The notes under the pieces were generated by a model. That model saw nothing but the letters and a program-made list of their open reading frames with translations. It had not been told where the DNA came from and ran no database searches. 64,000 nucleotides of DNA from Endocalyx cinctus (taxonomy: Eukaryota; Ascomycota; Sordariomycetes; Amphisphaeriales; Apiosporaceae): NCBI GenBank assembly GCA_001600455.1, contig BCKC01000005.1, positions 2,852,001-2,916,000 on the forward strand, in the 5' to 3' direction. Of the stretch, positions 46,568-57,816 are shown one piece after another. How positions within the stretch are numbered: the stretch's first letter is position 1; the number at the start of each line of letters is the position of its first letter. Both the position numbers and the translations under genes were made by a program.

Positions 46568-47251
46568 GGTTGGCGTTACGTATGGGTTCACGGCAATTGG
46601 ATGTGTCGCGTGAAATTTCAACTAACGATTTATTTATCAACTTTGTTTGAGCCTTTCCCCTTCTTTCACAGTATCTTGTTTACTACATTTAAATATGCTA
46701 CTATATCGTATGCGCTTAATATCATCTAATCGTATCTAATTATTTCTCAATGGAGGGGCTAGACACAATTCTGTGTATGAATTACTGTCTTGTCTTCCGC
46801 TTCAGCAAGCTCCCCGCGTCTTGACATAACGTGGAACTATCCCTCTACCCGGTAGGACATATCAAATAACGGTTAGTATGGTGGATTACGCAATACATGG
46901 TTGGCACTCGGAAGAATCCGAGTCTCTAATCGGAGGTCTCGATTCGTCAAAAGTGGGTTGCGCAATTAATTGGGCAGCGGAGTGGGCCCGATACATACCA
47001 TGTATCATTGATTCGCCTTTCATCACGAAGTATCACAAGGATCAGGCTTTTCTACACTTTACTAATGAGATGAAATGATTTATTATGATCCAAATTGAAT
47101 TTTGAACTGTATGATGTACTCATACTACATTTAACCTTGGAATTTCAATCATCATACCTGTTTTGTGTATTTATATCCTAAAAATTTCCGTTAAGTTTCA
47201 TACGTAGCACTCAGTCGCCAACTACCCGTTTCACTTCCAATAACTCTCAAA
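46568..47251. promoter_or_regulatory. Divergent promoter, racemase-like / 2-hydroxyacid dehydrogenase
   Basis: A 684-bp spacer between two divergent start codons. A 66-codon plus-strand frame inside it (46878-47078) shows no protein character. The inverted repeat at 46907-46922 lies roughly 340 nt from each start codon. Confidence 0.6.
46907..46922. promoter_or_regulatory. CTCGG-N6-CCGAG inverted repeat, candidate zinc-cluster site
   Basis: CTCGGAAGAATCCGAG has perfect 5-bp arms around a 6-nt spacer. CGG-N6-CCG is a spacing used by some Zn2Cys6 dimers (for example, Ppr1- and UaY-type regulators in established literature). Its place in a shared divergent promoter makes it the best operator candidate here. 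Confidence 0.45.
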
Positions 47252-48336
47252 ATGGCCGCAATGAAGCCTCGTGTGGTGTGCTTAGGTGAGCCCAAATTCG
47301 CGGGGCAGGAATATTTGGAAGATTTCAAGAAAAACTTCAACTATTCAGTCTTACCTGCGACGAACAGGGCCGAAGTGCAGGCGATGCTCCCGGAAGATAT
47401 CGCCAAGAATGGCCCTATAGATGCTTTTATCATTCGCATGGGAACACCTCCCTACGAGCCCTTTGACGAGGATTTACTCAAGGCCCTCGTACCTTCTTGC
47501 AAGATCATCACATCTGCTAGCGCCGGGTTTAACGAGTTCGACGTGGATTGGATGGCGAGCGAGGGCATGTATTTCTGTAACACCGTAAACGCGGTAGCTG
47601 AGGCGACGGCAGATATGGCCATCTTCCTAATCCTCGCGGCTTTAAGAAATACCACTATGGCTGAGAAGAGCGCACGCTCCGGCTCCTGGAGAGCTGCGGC
47701 GAACTTGATCCCCGCTCGTGACCCTACCGATCTGACGCTCGGGATCGTAGGAATGGGCGCTATTGGCAAAGTGAGACATGAGTAAATTTAGAAGTCAAGA
47801 CCACCGAACGCTAACCTAAATGCTTAAAATAGTATATTGCCAAGAAAGCTGCTGTCTTTAACATGAAGGTGATATACTACAACCGGCGGCAGCTATCACC
47901 CGAGGACGAGGCAAAGTATGGCGCGACATACTGCACCTCCCTTCACGACCTCCTTGGAAAGTCCGACATCGTCTCCTTAAGCTGTCCATTGAACGCAGAG
48001 ACGACGGGTCTGATCGGCGCGGCCGAATTCGCGGCCATGAAGGACGGCGTCTTCCTAGTGAACACGGCGCGAGGTGCGGTTATCGATGAGAAGGCCTTCA
48101 TCGACGCGCTCGAGTCTGGAAAAGTAGCCCGTGCCGGACTTGACGTCTTCGTTAACGAACCTAACCCAGACCCATACTTCTTAAAGAGCGACAAGGTCAT
48201 CATCCAGCCTCACTTAGGCGGCCTCACCGATAAGGCCTTTCAGAAGGCGGAGCGTGAGTGCTTTGAAAATATCAAGGCCTTCTTCGCTACGGGAAAACCT
48301 AACTCCCCCGTAAGGGAAATTAAACCCAAGGCATGA
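47252..48336 (+). CDS. D-isomer-specific 2-hydroxyacid dehydrogenase
   Basis: Exons 47252-47770 and 47833-48336 join to 1023 nt, 340 aa. It is an NAD(P)-dependent dehydrogenase interconverting 2-oxoacids and D-2-hydroxyacids, similar to glyoxylate/hydroxypyruvate reductases. The dinucleotide fold is GIVGMGAIGKYIA, created by the splice. The catalytic set is complete: Arg253 in NTARGAVID, Glu282 in VNEPNPD and His300 in QPHLGG. The residue after the second beta strand is YYNRRQL, whose arginines suggest NADP rather than NAD, by analogy with NADPH-preferring hydroxypyruvate reductases. No targeting signal is obvious. It is divergent from the racemase-like gene and followed by the transporter on the same strand. 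Substrate not determinable. Confidence 0.9.
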
Positions 48337-48982
48337 CCTAAAACCGACCAAGAAAAAAAAAACAATAATTAGATGAAATGATAATAATAAAATAAAACTA
48401 TGCTGACCACAATAGAAACTTAAAATTGTTCTTGATAGCCATTTCAATGAAGAGACTTAGGATCATAAATTCCTTCATAAGTGCTCAATACTTTATTCAG
48501 TGTCTCCAATTTAACCAATTTCTTTGCGGCTCGTGAGGTGCCGTGCATGATGAGATCTACCATCCGCCTTTCCCCAGTGTTTAGTCCCATTTTTCATAGC
48601 CAAGTTCGGCAGTGGGTTTCACGTTTCTGGAAACTCTGGTTCTTCGAGCTCGGACTCCGTTTCTTATCTCCTTAATCTTTCAAGGGGGTAGATCGGCATT
48701 GGAACCCGACCCAGCATTTATTATACAAATTATTGACATAAGACCAAAGCGCCATCTTATCTGCCAATAAAATAAAGACATTAGCATTTAATTACTGTTA
48801 TCTCTCTATATCAGCTTAGTTACAGAATGTGTCCATCTCCGACGATAAGGGGATATGTTATGGATTACATCATGATTGCTATATGTTATAGCGACGTCCA
48901 TTTGAAAAAAAAAAAAAATCTCCTGAAGCTTCAGCCAGCGAGTGCGTAGCTTCAAAACACGTAGCGTACAGTCACAGTAGCC
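48337..48982. other. Intergenic, promoter of the transporter gene
   Basis: AT-rich spacer with CGG-N3-CCG at 48651-48659 and an A-run near 48905-48918. No gene is seen. Confidence 0.55.
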
Positions 48983-50772
48983 ATGGAGTCGTCCAAAGAG
49001 ACTGGGATAGAGTCCGGTGTTGAGTCGGGGAAGATGGTTCCTTCTATTCACGATAAGGAGAGTGTAGGAGATGCATCTAGCACAGCCATTGAAATCGATC
49101 CTGAGCTTGAGAAAAAGGTTGTTCGAAAGCTCGATCTATTTATCACGCCGATTTTGTTCATTGTCTACCTGACGTGCTTTATCGACCGATCTAACATAGG
49201 TATGTGGGAATCGACACCTTGATTCATTCAAAAGGTAATTAGTTGAAATTGCTAACCTAGTTCTTATAGGCAACACGAAAGTTGCCGGTATGCAGGAAGC
49301 CATTGGCGCTACCACGCAACAATTCGCGACTGCCGTCTCGATCTTCTACGCGTCTTACGTTCCGGTGGAAATCCCATCCGTTCTTTTGGCAAAACGCTTT
49401 GAGCCGCGCTTCATTCTCACGACCCTGTGCATTATTTGGTCAGCTACGACCATCGCCAATGGGTTTATTGTCAACGTTCGCGGTCTCTATGCCTGCCGGC
49501 TTGTTCTAGGCGCTTGCGAGGGAGGCCTGTTCCCCTCTATGAATTTATACCTTACTTTAGTGTATAAGCGGAGCGAGATGGCTAGACGTGTCTCCTATCT
49601 CATGTCTTGCACGGCCCTCTCAGGAGCCTTTGGTGGATTACTCGCTTATGCATTCCTTCAACTGGATGGTCTTGGTGGATATCCAGGATGGAGATGGGTA
49701 CGTGAATACGATGTTTCTTTCTTTCTTTCCTTTTTCCCCGTTGGAATTTTTACTTTTCCAGTTTAGAACTTCTGGTTTACTTCAATATCAAGATATAGTG
49801 CAGCTATTAACGGAAAACTATGCAGGTATACATTATCGAAGGTGCCATTAGCATTATAATAGCTCCTGTCATATGGTTCGGCCTGCCGAGTGATATCCGA
49901 AAGGCCTATTTCCTCAACGAGGAAGAGAAAAAGGTCATGGAGTTGCGCCACCAGCAGCGTATGGACTATATGGGAGAGGACAAACTCGATTGGAACGAAG
50001 TGAAAATTGCTTTCCAGGATCCGAAAACATGGCTTAGGTATGCACATATTTAATAATTACTTATCCTTACTTGAAACTGTTACTAACTTTGAATATAGTG
50101 GTTTCACTCAGTTTTCTCAGAATATTCTGACCTACGGATTCGGAACCTTCCTCCCTTCTATTCTGAAAGGAATGGGCTACGGTACCCTCGCCAGTAACTA
50201 CTTAACTATCCCAGTCTATGTACTTGGCGCCCTTGGCTTCTTTACTTTTGCTTGGTTTTCGGACAGGTATAAGAAGGCCGGTGTCGTAAGTTATAATTCA
50301 CCCACGTAACACAGATATTAGCTAATTAGCATTTCTCAAGTTCCTTCTGAGCACAAATTTCATCGGTGCTATTGGATATTCAATACTGCTGGGATCCAAA
50401 AACAATGCTGTCAAGTATTTCGGCTGTTTCATCTGCACTATCGCCGTATATAACGGCACTGGCTTGAACCTTGCTTGGCTCAATGTTAATATGGCACCCC
50501 AATACCGGCGCGCCACCGCCATCGGCATCCAACAGACAATCGGCAACACAGCTGGAGCCGTAATCGGTCAGCTGTACCGGGAATCTCCGTATTATCTCGG
50601 GAACGGGTTTTCGCTGGGTTCGATTATTGTCGCTGAGATTCTCATCTCAATCCATCTATTTTATGTGTCGCGACAAAACCAGTTGAAAGAAAAGATCCTT
50701 GCTGGAGAGGTCGAAGACACCAGGAAGGTCAAGACCGGAGACCGTGATCCTGAGTTTGTCTATCGCACATAA
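48983..50772 (+). CDS. MFS transporter, anion:cation symporter (Dal5/allantoate permease) type
   Basis: Exons 48983-49199, 49270-49697, 49826-50037, 50099-50285 and 50341-50772 join to 1476 nt, 491 aa. The cytosolic N-terminus ends in KKVVRKLDLFITPILFIVYLTCFIDRSNIGNTKVAGM, the signature opening of the ACS family (Dal5, Tna1, Vht1, Fen2, Seo1 relatives). IPSVLLAKRF, LYACRLVLGACEGGLFPSMNLYLTLVYKRSEMARR and the C-terminal LAWLNVNMAPQYRRATAIGIQQTIGNTAG are typical family blocks, and about 12 membrane spans are expected. These proteins carry organic anions such as allantoate, nicotinate, pantothenate or tartrate with protons. The length is normal. As the last gene of the group it probably imports the substrate handled by its neighbours. 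Confidence 0.93.
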
Positions 50773-51885
50773 ATGTGAAGAGATGATGGGTAGTTACTCT
50801 AACCTAGGTAATGAATAGTTACTTTAACCTAGAAGAATGCATATTAGCTTCCTCGCCAATACATGACAATTTTGTAAATTTTCACGTAATAAGGATATTG
50901 TAAAGACTCGTAGTGGATATACAGCTAGCCGAATGATAATTATATGCAACTCGAATCATGACATGTAAAATGTATTATCTCGATTTCTACGAGTTCCATA
51001 TTCTTCTTAGACGTGAGCAATACTGTACTGGTATAATTTAAGTTATGATAATTAATTAGGAATCATTTGATCATTAATTGACCGTTCAATTTCTATTAAT
51101 AGATATGTAGTCCTACGGTCTGCTGCCATATCCTTAATTCCAATGAGATGGATGGATCCACGCACAACTTTGTTCTATTGGTGAAGATCAAGTGGTCAAC
51201 AACCCCAACTACTTGGTTTGGCACTTTGGCGGCAAATAGAGCTTAAGATCTACGAAGAATTCCTGGGATTATATTCTGCAATTATGATGCGATGAAATGA
51301 ATACTGTTTTATTTTTCCCCCTTTGCCGTTGAATCGCCCGGTTCTGCAGGTAGACAAGTATATTATGACGGAGAAGTGGGACTAAATGGGACCTGGTATC
51401 GGAGACGTTAAATCAAGGGGTGGATTCAAGCTTACTGACCCGGTCGGAGTGATTAATCAATCATGTAATTACGTATTTGCTAGCTCAGGAAGCATTATAA
51501 ATAAGGTGCTAAGCTCCCGCTCGATTTATAGAAATAGATAGTTCCTTAAGCCCTAATTCAATGGGATATTTATATAGTATACTTAAATGTAATTGCCAAG
51601 CTCCCAATCCACATCCATAAGCTCTAACACTTTGATATATATTCATACGCCCCAGAGTTATTACCTCATAATCATGTCCAGTGGTTCAGTTATTATGATA
51701 TTCAAAAAAATGATGCTGCTGCAAACCAAAAGTACGAGCTGTTTTTCTTATACATGATTTAGACCGTGATAGTGAAAGGCAATGAAAATAGTATTTTAAG
51801 TGTATGTTCAAACAAGAGGATAAATAAATACATTGGAATAAGATAAGTTACAAATCTGACTTCTATTCACTACATTTTGGGTAAC
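50773..51885. other. Intergenic between convergent genes
   Basis: About 1.1 kb of AT-rich DNA with no open frame of note. Confidence 0.6.
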
Positions 51886-52891
51886 TCACAGACGAGAGCC
51901 CATTAATTCTGCCGGCTCTTTCCTCGAATCCAACTCGAGCGCCCTCCGCTGCTCCTCCAGCTCCGCAGATGTAATATGAAACTGATTTCTGGAGCCGACA
52001 TGATTGTTTACTGGAGGCTTCTCGCCTTCGACAATATGACGCCGAAGCCTCCTTCTCTTCCGCACTACCCAGAACGACCCTATGCATAGAAGAGAAATAA
52101 CAACTGCTGTTACACCGATTCCGATCCCAATCATGGCAGTGTTGCTGAGACCGCTAGAATCGGACGCGGCGGTGTCCTGCGTATCATTTGATTGGCCCTC
52201 AGAAGTAGGGACGGGGATTTCCGATGTCTCTCTTGAAGTGATTGTACTAAGATAAGTTGGTTCACTCGAGTTTGAGTCCGTGGTAATCGTAGTATCCGCT
52301 GTCATTGTTTTTGTTGTTGATAAAGTAGTTATAACACCTCCGCTCCATTCAGGATCACCTTCGGCTCGGATGACCGCGAGTCCGCCTGCGTAGATGGCGT
52401 TGCCTGAAATAACGAACGCTGTGGTTCTACCAAAACTTGTGTATACGCCATTGCTATTTGCTGAGAGCATGTCTATGATGAAAGACATGTCCATAGTTAA
52501 ATGCATTATACAGGCATTCTCATCCCCTTTTGTACGGCCTGGTAAACAGCTATACCCACTTTTCAAAACGTTAGAACAGACATTAGACATGATATAGAGT
52601 TGGTAAAGATGCTAAGGAGTATTCATACCTTGGACAGCAGGTGGCAGCCGTGGTACCTGGTGAGAGATATCCGGCGGTACAGGCATATGTATATCCCGAC
52701 ATACATACGCCTGGTGAATAATAGTTTCCATCGTATTCGGCGCTAGAAGCACTGTAACCTGACGGTAGACAGTTCTCATCCCCTGCGGTTAGTTGTAACC
52801 AGTCTCCCACCTCTTTACGCCCAAGATACACTGATTGACAATCAGAATGGGCAGGTGTAAATGTGGTTGTTAAGGCGCCTATAATGGTCAT
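51886..52891 (-). CDS. Single-pass cell-surface-type protein, unknown function
   Basis: Exons 52891-52629 and 52558-51886 join to 936 nt, 311 aa. The N-terminal part is Cys-rich (DCQSVYLG, ENCLPSGY, GVCMSGYTYACTAGYLSPGTTAATCCPSGYSC), like the small Cys-rich ectodomains of fungal surface proteins. A Ser/Thr-rich stalk follows, then one membrane segment (about residues 229-253, MIGIGIGVTAVVISLLCIGSFW) with a strongly basic stop-transfer RKRRRLRRH and a short cytosolic tail. The layout resembles fungal wall-sensor or Skg6-like proteins. No classical signal peptide follows the ATG at 52891, so an upstream exon may be missing. Spacing: 70-nt intron with GTATGA donor and CTAACG branch. Confidence 0.72.
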
Positions 52892-54635
52892 ATTTAGATC
52901 TAGATTATTGTATCTGTAGCAAGCACCGGCGGGGAGAGCAAAAAACGATATGTGATAGAATTGGTATTAGGCTGTATGATATTTTGATATTAGTTTGGAG
53001 ATGAAACGTTGAATTAGATTCTTAGAACGAAACCTCGAGTTGTCAAACCAGAACAATAATAAATTAAATGATGCTTCTTCCTAAAGATATGGAATGAAGC
53101 AGAAATACCCGCGAAAGGCATAGAAAGAAGAAAACTGGTGAGAGAATGGGATTTTCTGTCCATGGCAAAATCATAATCACATTCGGTTAAGTTAGATATT
53201 TGGTAACCAGCGGTACAAGTTGGATTGGTAATTGGAATTTATGGCGCGCAGCTTTTTAGACTCGCGGCGGTAAACAAAACGAAATTCATTCTTATTTTAA
53301 GCCTCCAAAACGCGTTATAGATTTTAAGCGCCAGTCGGATATCTTCTCCACTGTCAGGCTGAATTATGCGGTAAAGACGATGCGATGTACAAATTGTAAG
53401 CAGTCGGCATATTGTAAGCTACCGACATATAAACATAGTTGCACCGGGCGGTTAAATCCGTGGCCATCGCTAAGCTGAAGTCTCAGCTCTAAACCACCCT
53501 AGTAATTGACCCATGTTATACCTTCATATCATTAGCCAACTGCATAGTATGATACATTGGTTATATCTGCAGCCCAGCGGTTACCATGTCCATATAACTA
53601 ATGGTGCTTTCTCCAGAAGGATTTTCTAAAGCCTTACAACTGCATGGATTTTGTACCCCCCTTATTGAAGCAGTCTCTGTCCATCAAATCCTCTGTAGCG
53701 CAGTAAAGCGCTTAAAACGAATAATTCTTTAGAGAAGACTACATCTCGCTGCGTATTATGTCCAGTAGTCAGGACTGCCCCACGTTCGCATTTTAAAATT
53801 GTGAAGTGCTTGGCAGCTTTGTTGTATTAATATGATCCAACCTGAAACTGATATATTAGACATATTGATCTAATAGATCGATGCCACGCGATCTGTTGTG
53901 GATAGATTAGTCAATCCCACTCAATCGAGTATGCTGGAAGGCGAGGAATAATATGCTCTATTTCTTTATAGTCCTATTGAACTTGCCACCGTTCTGTTTT
54001 CGTAACAGCAAGGAGCTGTATTACTGTTAATGGGCACGTAATGCAATTCTCTGCTGATAGAGGCTGTTGCAGGTTCACATGCTGTCCGAGATATGGTCTG
54101 TTTGGCAACGAGTCAGCATACTTACTTTGATTAATATTTGAAATAAAAGCTTCTTAGATGTAGTATCCCATAGTTTATTTATCATCCTCCTCTCGGCTCA
54201 TCCTGGTTCGTCCAAAAGGTAGGCTAAGGAAGCGCTTTGAGGGCAGATATTTTGTGTTGCAAAGGTCTGAATCTTCCACATATGTTGTATGCACGACGAC
54301 ACCCCGTGTACTATTCTGCGCTACGAAAACTTTTACGGAATTTTTGTGTTCAACTCAACAAACCAACATTATTAAGCTCCACACACGAGCAATTCAAGCT
54401 GTAAACTAGTGTATCTAGAGTATTCAGAAAATGATTACACCGTCCCTGTAATTATCCCAAGTCTAGAAATCGAAATCAAAGCAGCGAGCATAACCCCTAT
54501 TAACGCCACACTTGGCTACTTAGCCCCAGCCACAAATATCGGGGGCTTGATCTTCCCCCTTTTCCCCGCCCCCTTTTTAATTTGAGATTTGGGCCTCTCT
54601 GAGCTGAAAGCTCCCCAGCCACCCCTGTATTTTAT
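52892..54635. other. Long gene-free AT-rich spacer
   Basis: About 1.7 kb between two minus-strand genes, with stops in all frames. No transposase- or reverse-transcriptase-like stretch is seen. It may be decayed sequence, which I cannot show. Confidence 0.55.
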
Positions 54636-56558
54636 TCAAGAAAAAACAATTTCACGTGTAGGTGGGTTAGATTTTAAGTATTCCCCCTGCATTATTCCAT
54701 GGACGTAAGCTTCACCTACCAGCTCGTAACTACCGGTACCATCTTTTCTAATGAGAAATGGACTGTCACCTCCAAAAAGTAAGCAGATGTTATCTCCAAC
54801 CCGTATAACCTCATCTCCTAGGCCAAAGTAACCGCGCGACGAGACGAACAAACGCCTCCGTGCGGAGATAAGACCCATTACCTGGAGATAAGGCATACTA
54901 ACGGACTCCCTCCATGCCTCATCAGTATTATTTACGTCCATAAATGCGTCGAAAGCTAACTTCATACTACTAGAAGCAGCTGGACGAGAACCTCTCTGTG
55001 GGCGAAAAGATATATCGCAATCAGCGATTGGTGTCTTCCATAGCGCGTCGTGCCCGTTATCATCAAGGCTCTTTGTATGGTTACGTAGATAGTGAGCCCA
55101 AAAGCCTTGCAGGGATCGAATGAAATTCAGGGCATGATGATTCTGAGAGAAATTTAGCGACCAGCGCGCATCCCACTGTAGTCCCATGATGCAACTGACG
55201 GTATCGAACATGCACCCGGATAAAGATAAGAGGCGTCTTCCGAGGAGATCTGTTGTAAAAGTTGGATTAGCATAGGATAAGGGTCCGGACGCCGAAAACC
55301 GACCAAGCTGTCGCAGTCCAAAAGTAGCAGGTTTTGATACGGACCAGTCTGGAACCCAAGACGGCAAACCTTTGATTCGTTTCGTACCTATGATTGCGTA
55401 CAGTATATCGAGAGCTCCTTTCTTGTTCAAAATCTTTTCGGCAACCTCAACGTACACATCCTTGCAAGATTTACCGTAGTCTGCGGATATTCCCAGTATG
55501 GTGGCATCCGATGAGAGACCCAAAAGCGCAAAAACCCGATCACGAGGGTCCGTAGCTTCATAGGCCCATTCTCCTAAATTTGTGGATGTCTCCAAGAGAA
55601 GGGTCTTGAGTCCGAATTCAATTGTCGGACTGGCGACTAGGTGCATAGTTCGCCGAAAGATGAAATTCCCACCCGAGAGTGCTCTCCATAACGGCGTTCT
55701 GGCCAGAGTCGGGTTGTGGGTGCACAGTTGGACGGCTAAAACAATAAACGCACTGATACCTAGGCATAAAATTTCCTTGGCGACTACTAACTTCCCGCAG
55801 ACGAAATGAACGTGGCGATTTAGGGCTGCTTCTTGCAGAATCCAGACTCGCCGGAACCAAGGCCGAAGAAATAATTGCTCTGTAGCTGTCATAGTTGATC
55901 CCATGGCATCAGTGGGGAACCACTTCAATCGGACCACGTCAAGTATCGCCATGTTTTTGGGTAGCTCCCAGTCAATCAGGCTTGCTCTCCCGTCGATAAG
56001 ACCACGGCCATTCTCTTGAAGAAGATCAAGGACTTCACTTCCCACAAGACTAAGCATACGTAAGGCATCATCAGAATCATCTTCGCTTGGGCCTAGCCAA
56101 ACCAAGACCCGAGATGCATTCTTATAAATATCGGTCATCATAGAAACTTGATGATTCTTCTCGCCTTCATTGTCCTGATCAATACACAAAGCATCCACCC
56201 AGAGCCGGCGAGCGGAATCCTCCAGTTCAAGGTGTTGAAGGGCGATGAACAAGTTCTCCGATACAGTGACGAGTTTATTATCAATGTATATAGGGTGCCT
56301 GGTCTCGGGGCTTCCCCAAGTGTATGATAAAGCCTCGTAGAACGCCAGTGGGTGAAAGTTGTTCGAAAAGGTCAATGAATGAATGTAGCAGTCCAAGTGA
56401 GCCCTTCCTTTTCCTTCTCTGAAACGCCTTGCCGACAGTTCAACTATTCTTATTTGCCTTTGTTTCGAATTTAAAGGTCGGAGTTTGGAACCTGAACCTA
56501 GATCTACAATCAGAGGCAATTTAGGATGGCCAGTTGAAGTTTTAGTAGAAACGGACAT
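54636..56558 (-). CDS. HET-domain (heterokaryon incompatibility) protein
   Basis: A 640-aa single-exon protein. The HET domain occupies roughly residues 75-270, with the hallmark blocks YEALSYTWGSPETRHPIYID, LWVDALCIDQDNEGEKNHQV and IYKNASRVLVWLGPSEDDSDDAL, then FLRPWFRRVWILQEAAL. The C-terminal half carries the usual downstream block (WAYEATDPRDRVFALLGLSSDA, ADYGKSCKDVYVEVAEKIL, LPSWVPDWS) and ends with FGLGDEVIRVGDNICLLFGGDSPFLIR. HET proteins can trigger cell death after fusion of unlike strains, but most family members are uncharacterised. No frameshift or stop interrupts it. The start is the ATG at 56558. Confidence 0.94.
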   Translation of the reverse strand: MSVSTKTSTGHPKLPLIVDLGSGSKLRPLNSKQRQIRIVELSARRFREGKGRAHLDCYIHSLTFSNNFHPLAFYEALSYTWGSPETRHPIYIDNKLVTVSENLFIALQHLELEDSARRLWVDALCIDQDNEGEKNHQVSMMTDIYKNASRVLVWLGPSEDDSDDALRMLSLVGSEVLDLLQENGRGLIDGRASLIDWELPKNMAILDVVRLKWFPTDAMGSTMTATEQLFLRPWFRRVWILQEAALNRHVHFVCGKLVVAKEILCLGISAFIVLAVQLCTHNPTLARTPLWRALSGGNFIFRRTMHLVASPTIEFGLKTLLLETSTNLGEWAYEATDPRDRVFALLGLSSDATILGISADYGKSCKDVYVEVAEKILNKKGALDILYAIIGTKRIKGLPSWVPDWSVSKPATFGLRQLGRFSASGPLSYANPTFTTDLLGRRLLSLSGCMFDTVSCIMGLQWDARWSLNFSQNHHALNFIRSLQGFWAHYLRNHTKSLDDNGHDALWKTPIADCDISFRPQRGSRPAASSSMKLAFDAFMDVNNTDEAWRESVSMPYLQVMGLISARRRLFVSSRGYFGLGDEVIRVGDNICLLFGGDSPFLIRKDGTGSYELVGEAYVHGIMQGEYLKSNPPTREIVFS

Positions 56559-57403
56559 GTTTCCATCCGCGCCTTCGTTCCCTTCGGATGGGTTGTATAA
56601 GCAGTTGCTTCACGAAAACAGGAATCTGAAGTTCGGGGATTAGTTAATATATTGTTTACGAGAACTCACGCTTGGTTGGTTACACTGATGATAGCCTGCT
56701 TGTACGAAACATCAGGCTGAGATATCTAGGTAATTGTCGAGCAATGATAATTAGTTACTCAATTTGAGTCCTAATCACTTTGAACTATGCATTTAAAATC
56801 CAAGTCAGACCCATTACGTTGAGGTGTATGGTATTGGTGTGAAACATTCAGGAAAAATGCAATTATCATCAAATACAGAATTAGCATGTGGGTGGCTGAT
56901 AGTATTCTACCAACATCCAATCAAAGAATTAAAGCAAAATTATTTAAACTAGATCGAAAATTCATGGAAAATAGGTTGACAGGACAACCTTTACTAAATA
57001 CCTAGGATTTACACGTAACTGTTTTCTTTCATTAATTCATTTACTTTTATTTACTATGTCATTAGAAGTATCGTGCCGTAGATAGATCACATAAAAGCTG
57101 TCACCGATCTGAGCTTCCTCTTTACCGGTTCAGTTAAGAAAGGACTTGATTTCTACATAGTTTAAGCGTATTAAAAACCCCCCGGGAAATGCCTGAGTTT
57201 CCGAAGGGTCTTCTACACGCCTCTACGAAACCATCTTTTTAAAAACCCCTGTCGTTTTCTCATCTTATTTTTTTTTGTAGCACAGTAAAAATTGTAAACT
57301 TAGGACGTTATGTGGGCTACAAGCTCACCTCCTGTACATAACTGCATACAAATTAACAACATAATTCATGTCAAAAAATGAAAATTTTGTAGAAAGATCG
57401 CGG

Positions 57404-57434
<31 letters not shown>

Positions 57435-57816
57435 TAATGCATTGCTTACAATGCTTAGGCCTCACTAACATATCCTACTGGCACTCGCTCGAAAGTTATA
57501 GAAGTAATGGATCCCCAATAATAATATCACTATCCAGCCCAGCAGCTACATAGTAGACGGCCTGGCAGACTAGGTCTAAGGTGGCTGGTAGCCAAGATCA
57601 TTGACTCCACCAGCCGCCAAATAACTGGACTATACTCCGTACAGGTCGATTAGTCTGCCGATCCAGGAGGGGATAGGTAGTTTCGAGGAGACCACGGTGA
57701 ACATGCTCCGGTTTTGCTGCATCGCCGTTATTATTTAAAATGTCCTTAGTTCCCCAGCTCAACTTTCGTAGAAAGCTATCACCTAAGTTAAGTATTGTAA
57801 CATCATTAGCCCCAAA
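56559..57816. other. Divergent spacer between HET and GH29 genes
   Basis: About 1.25 kb with both promoters. An A-run of about 27 lies at 57405-57431, and TACTCCGTA at 57633-57641. No gene is seen. Confidence 0.6.
57405..57431. repeat. Poly-A tract of about 27
   Basis: The longest uninterrupted homopolymer on the plus strand of this window, in a divergent promoter region about 390 nt before the GH29 start. Similar tracts occur at 11977 (T), 15491 (A), 29690 (A) and 63899 (T). Confidence 0.8.

Noticed and set aside
46568..46621. Longer N-terminus for the racemase-like protein from 46621
   Set aside because: The codon at 46621 is TTG; the ATG at 46567 directly precedes the conserved region.
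46878..47078. 66-codon plus-strand frame in the divergent promoter
   Set aside because: No protein character or splice signals, and it overlaps the better-explained inverted repeat.
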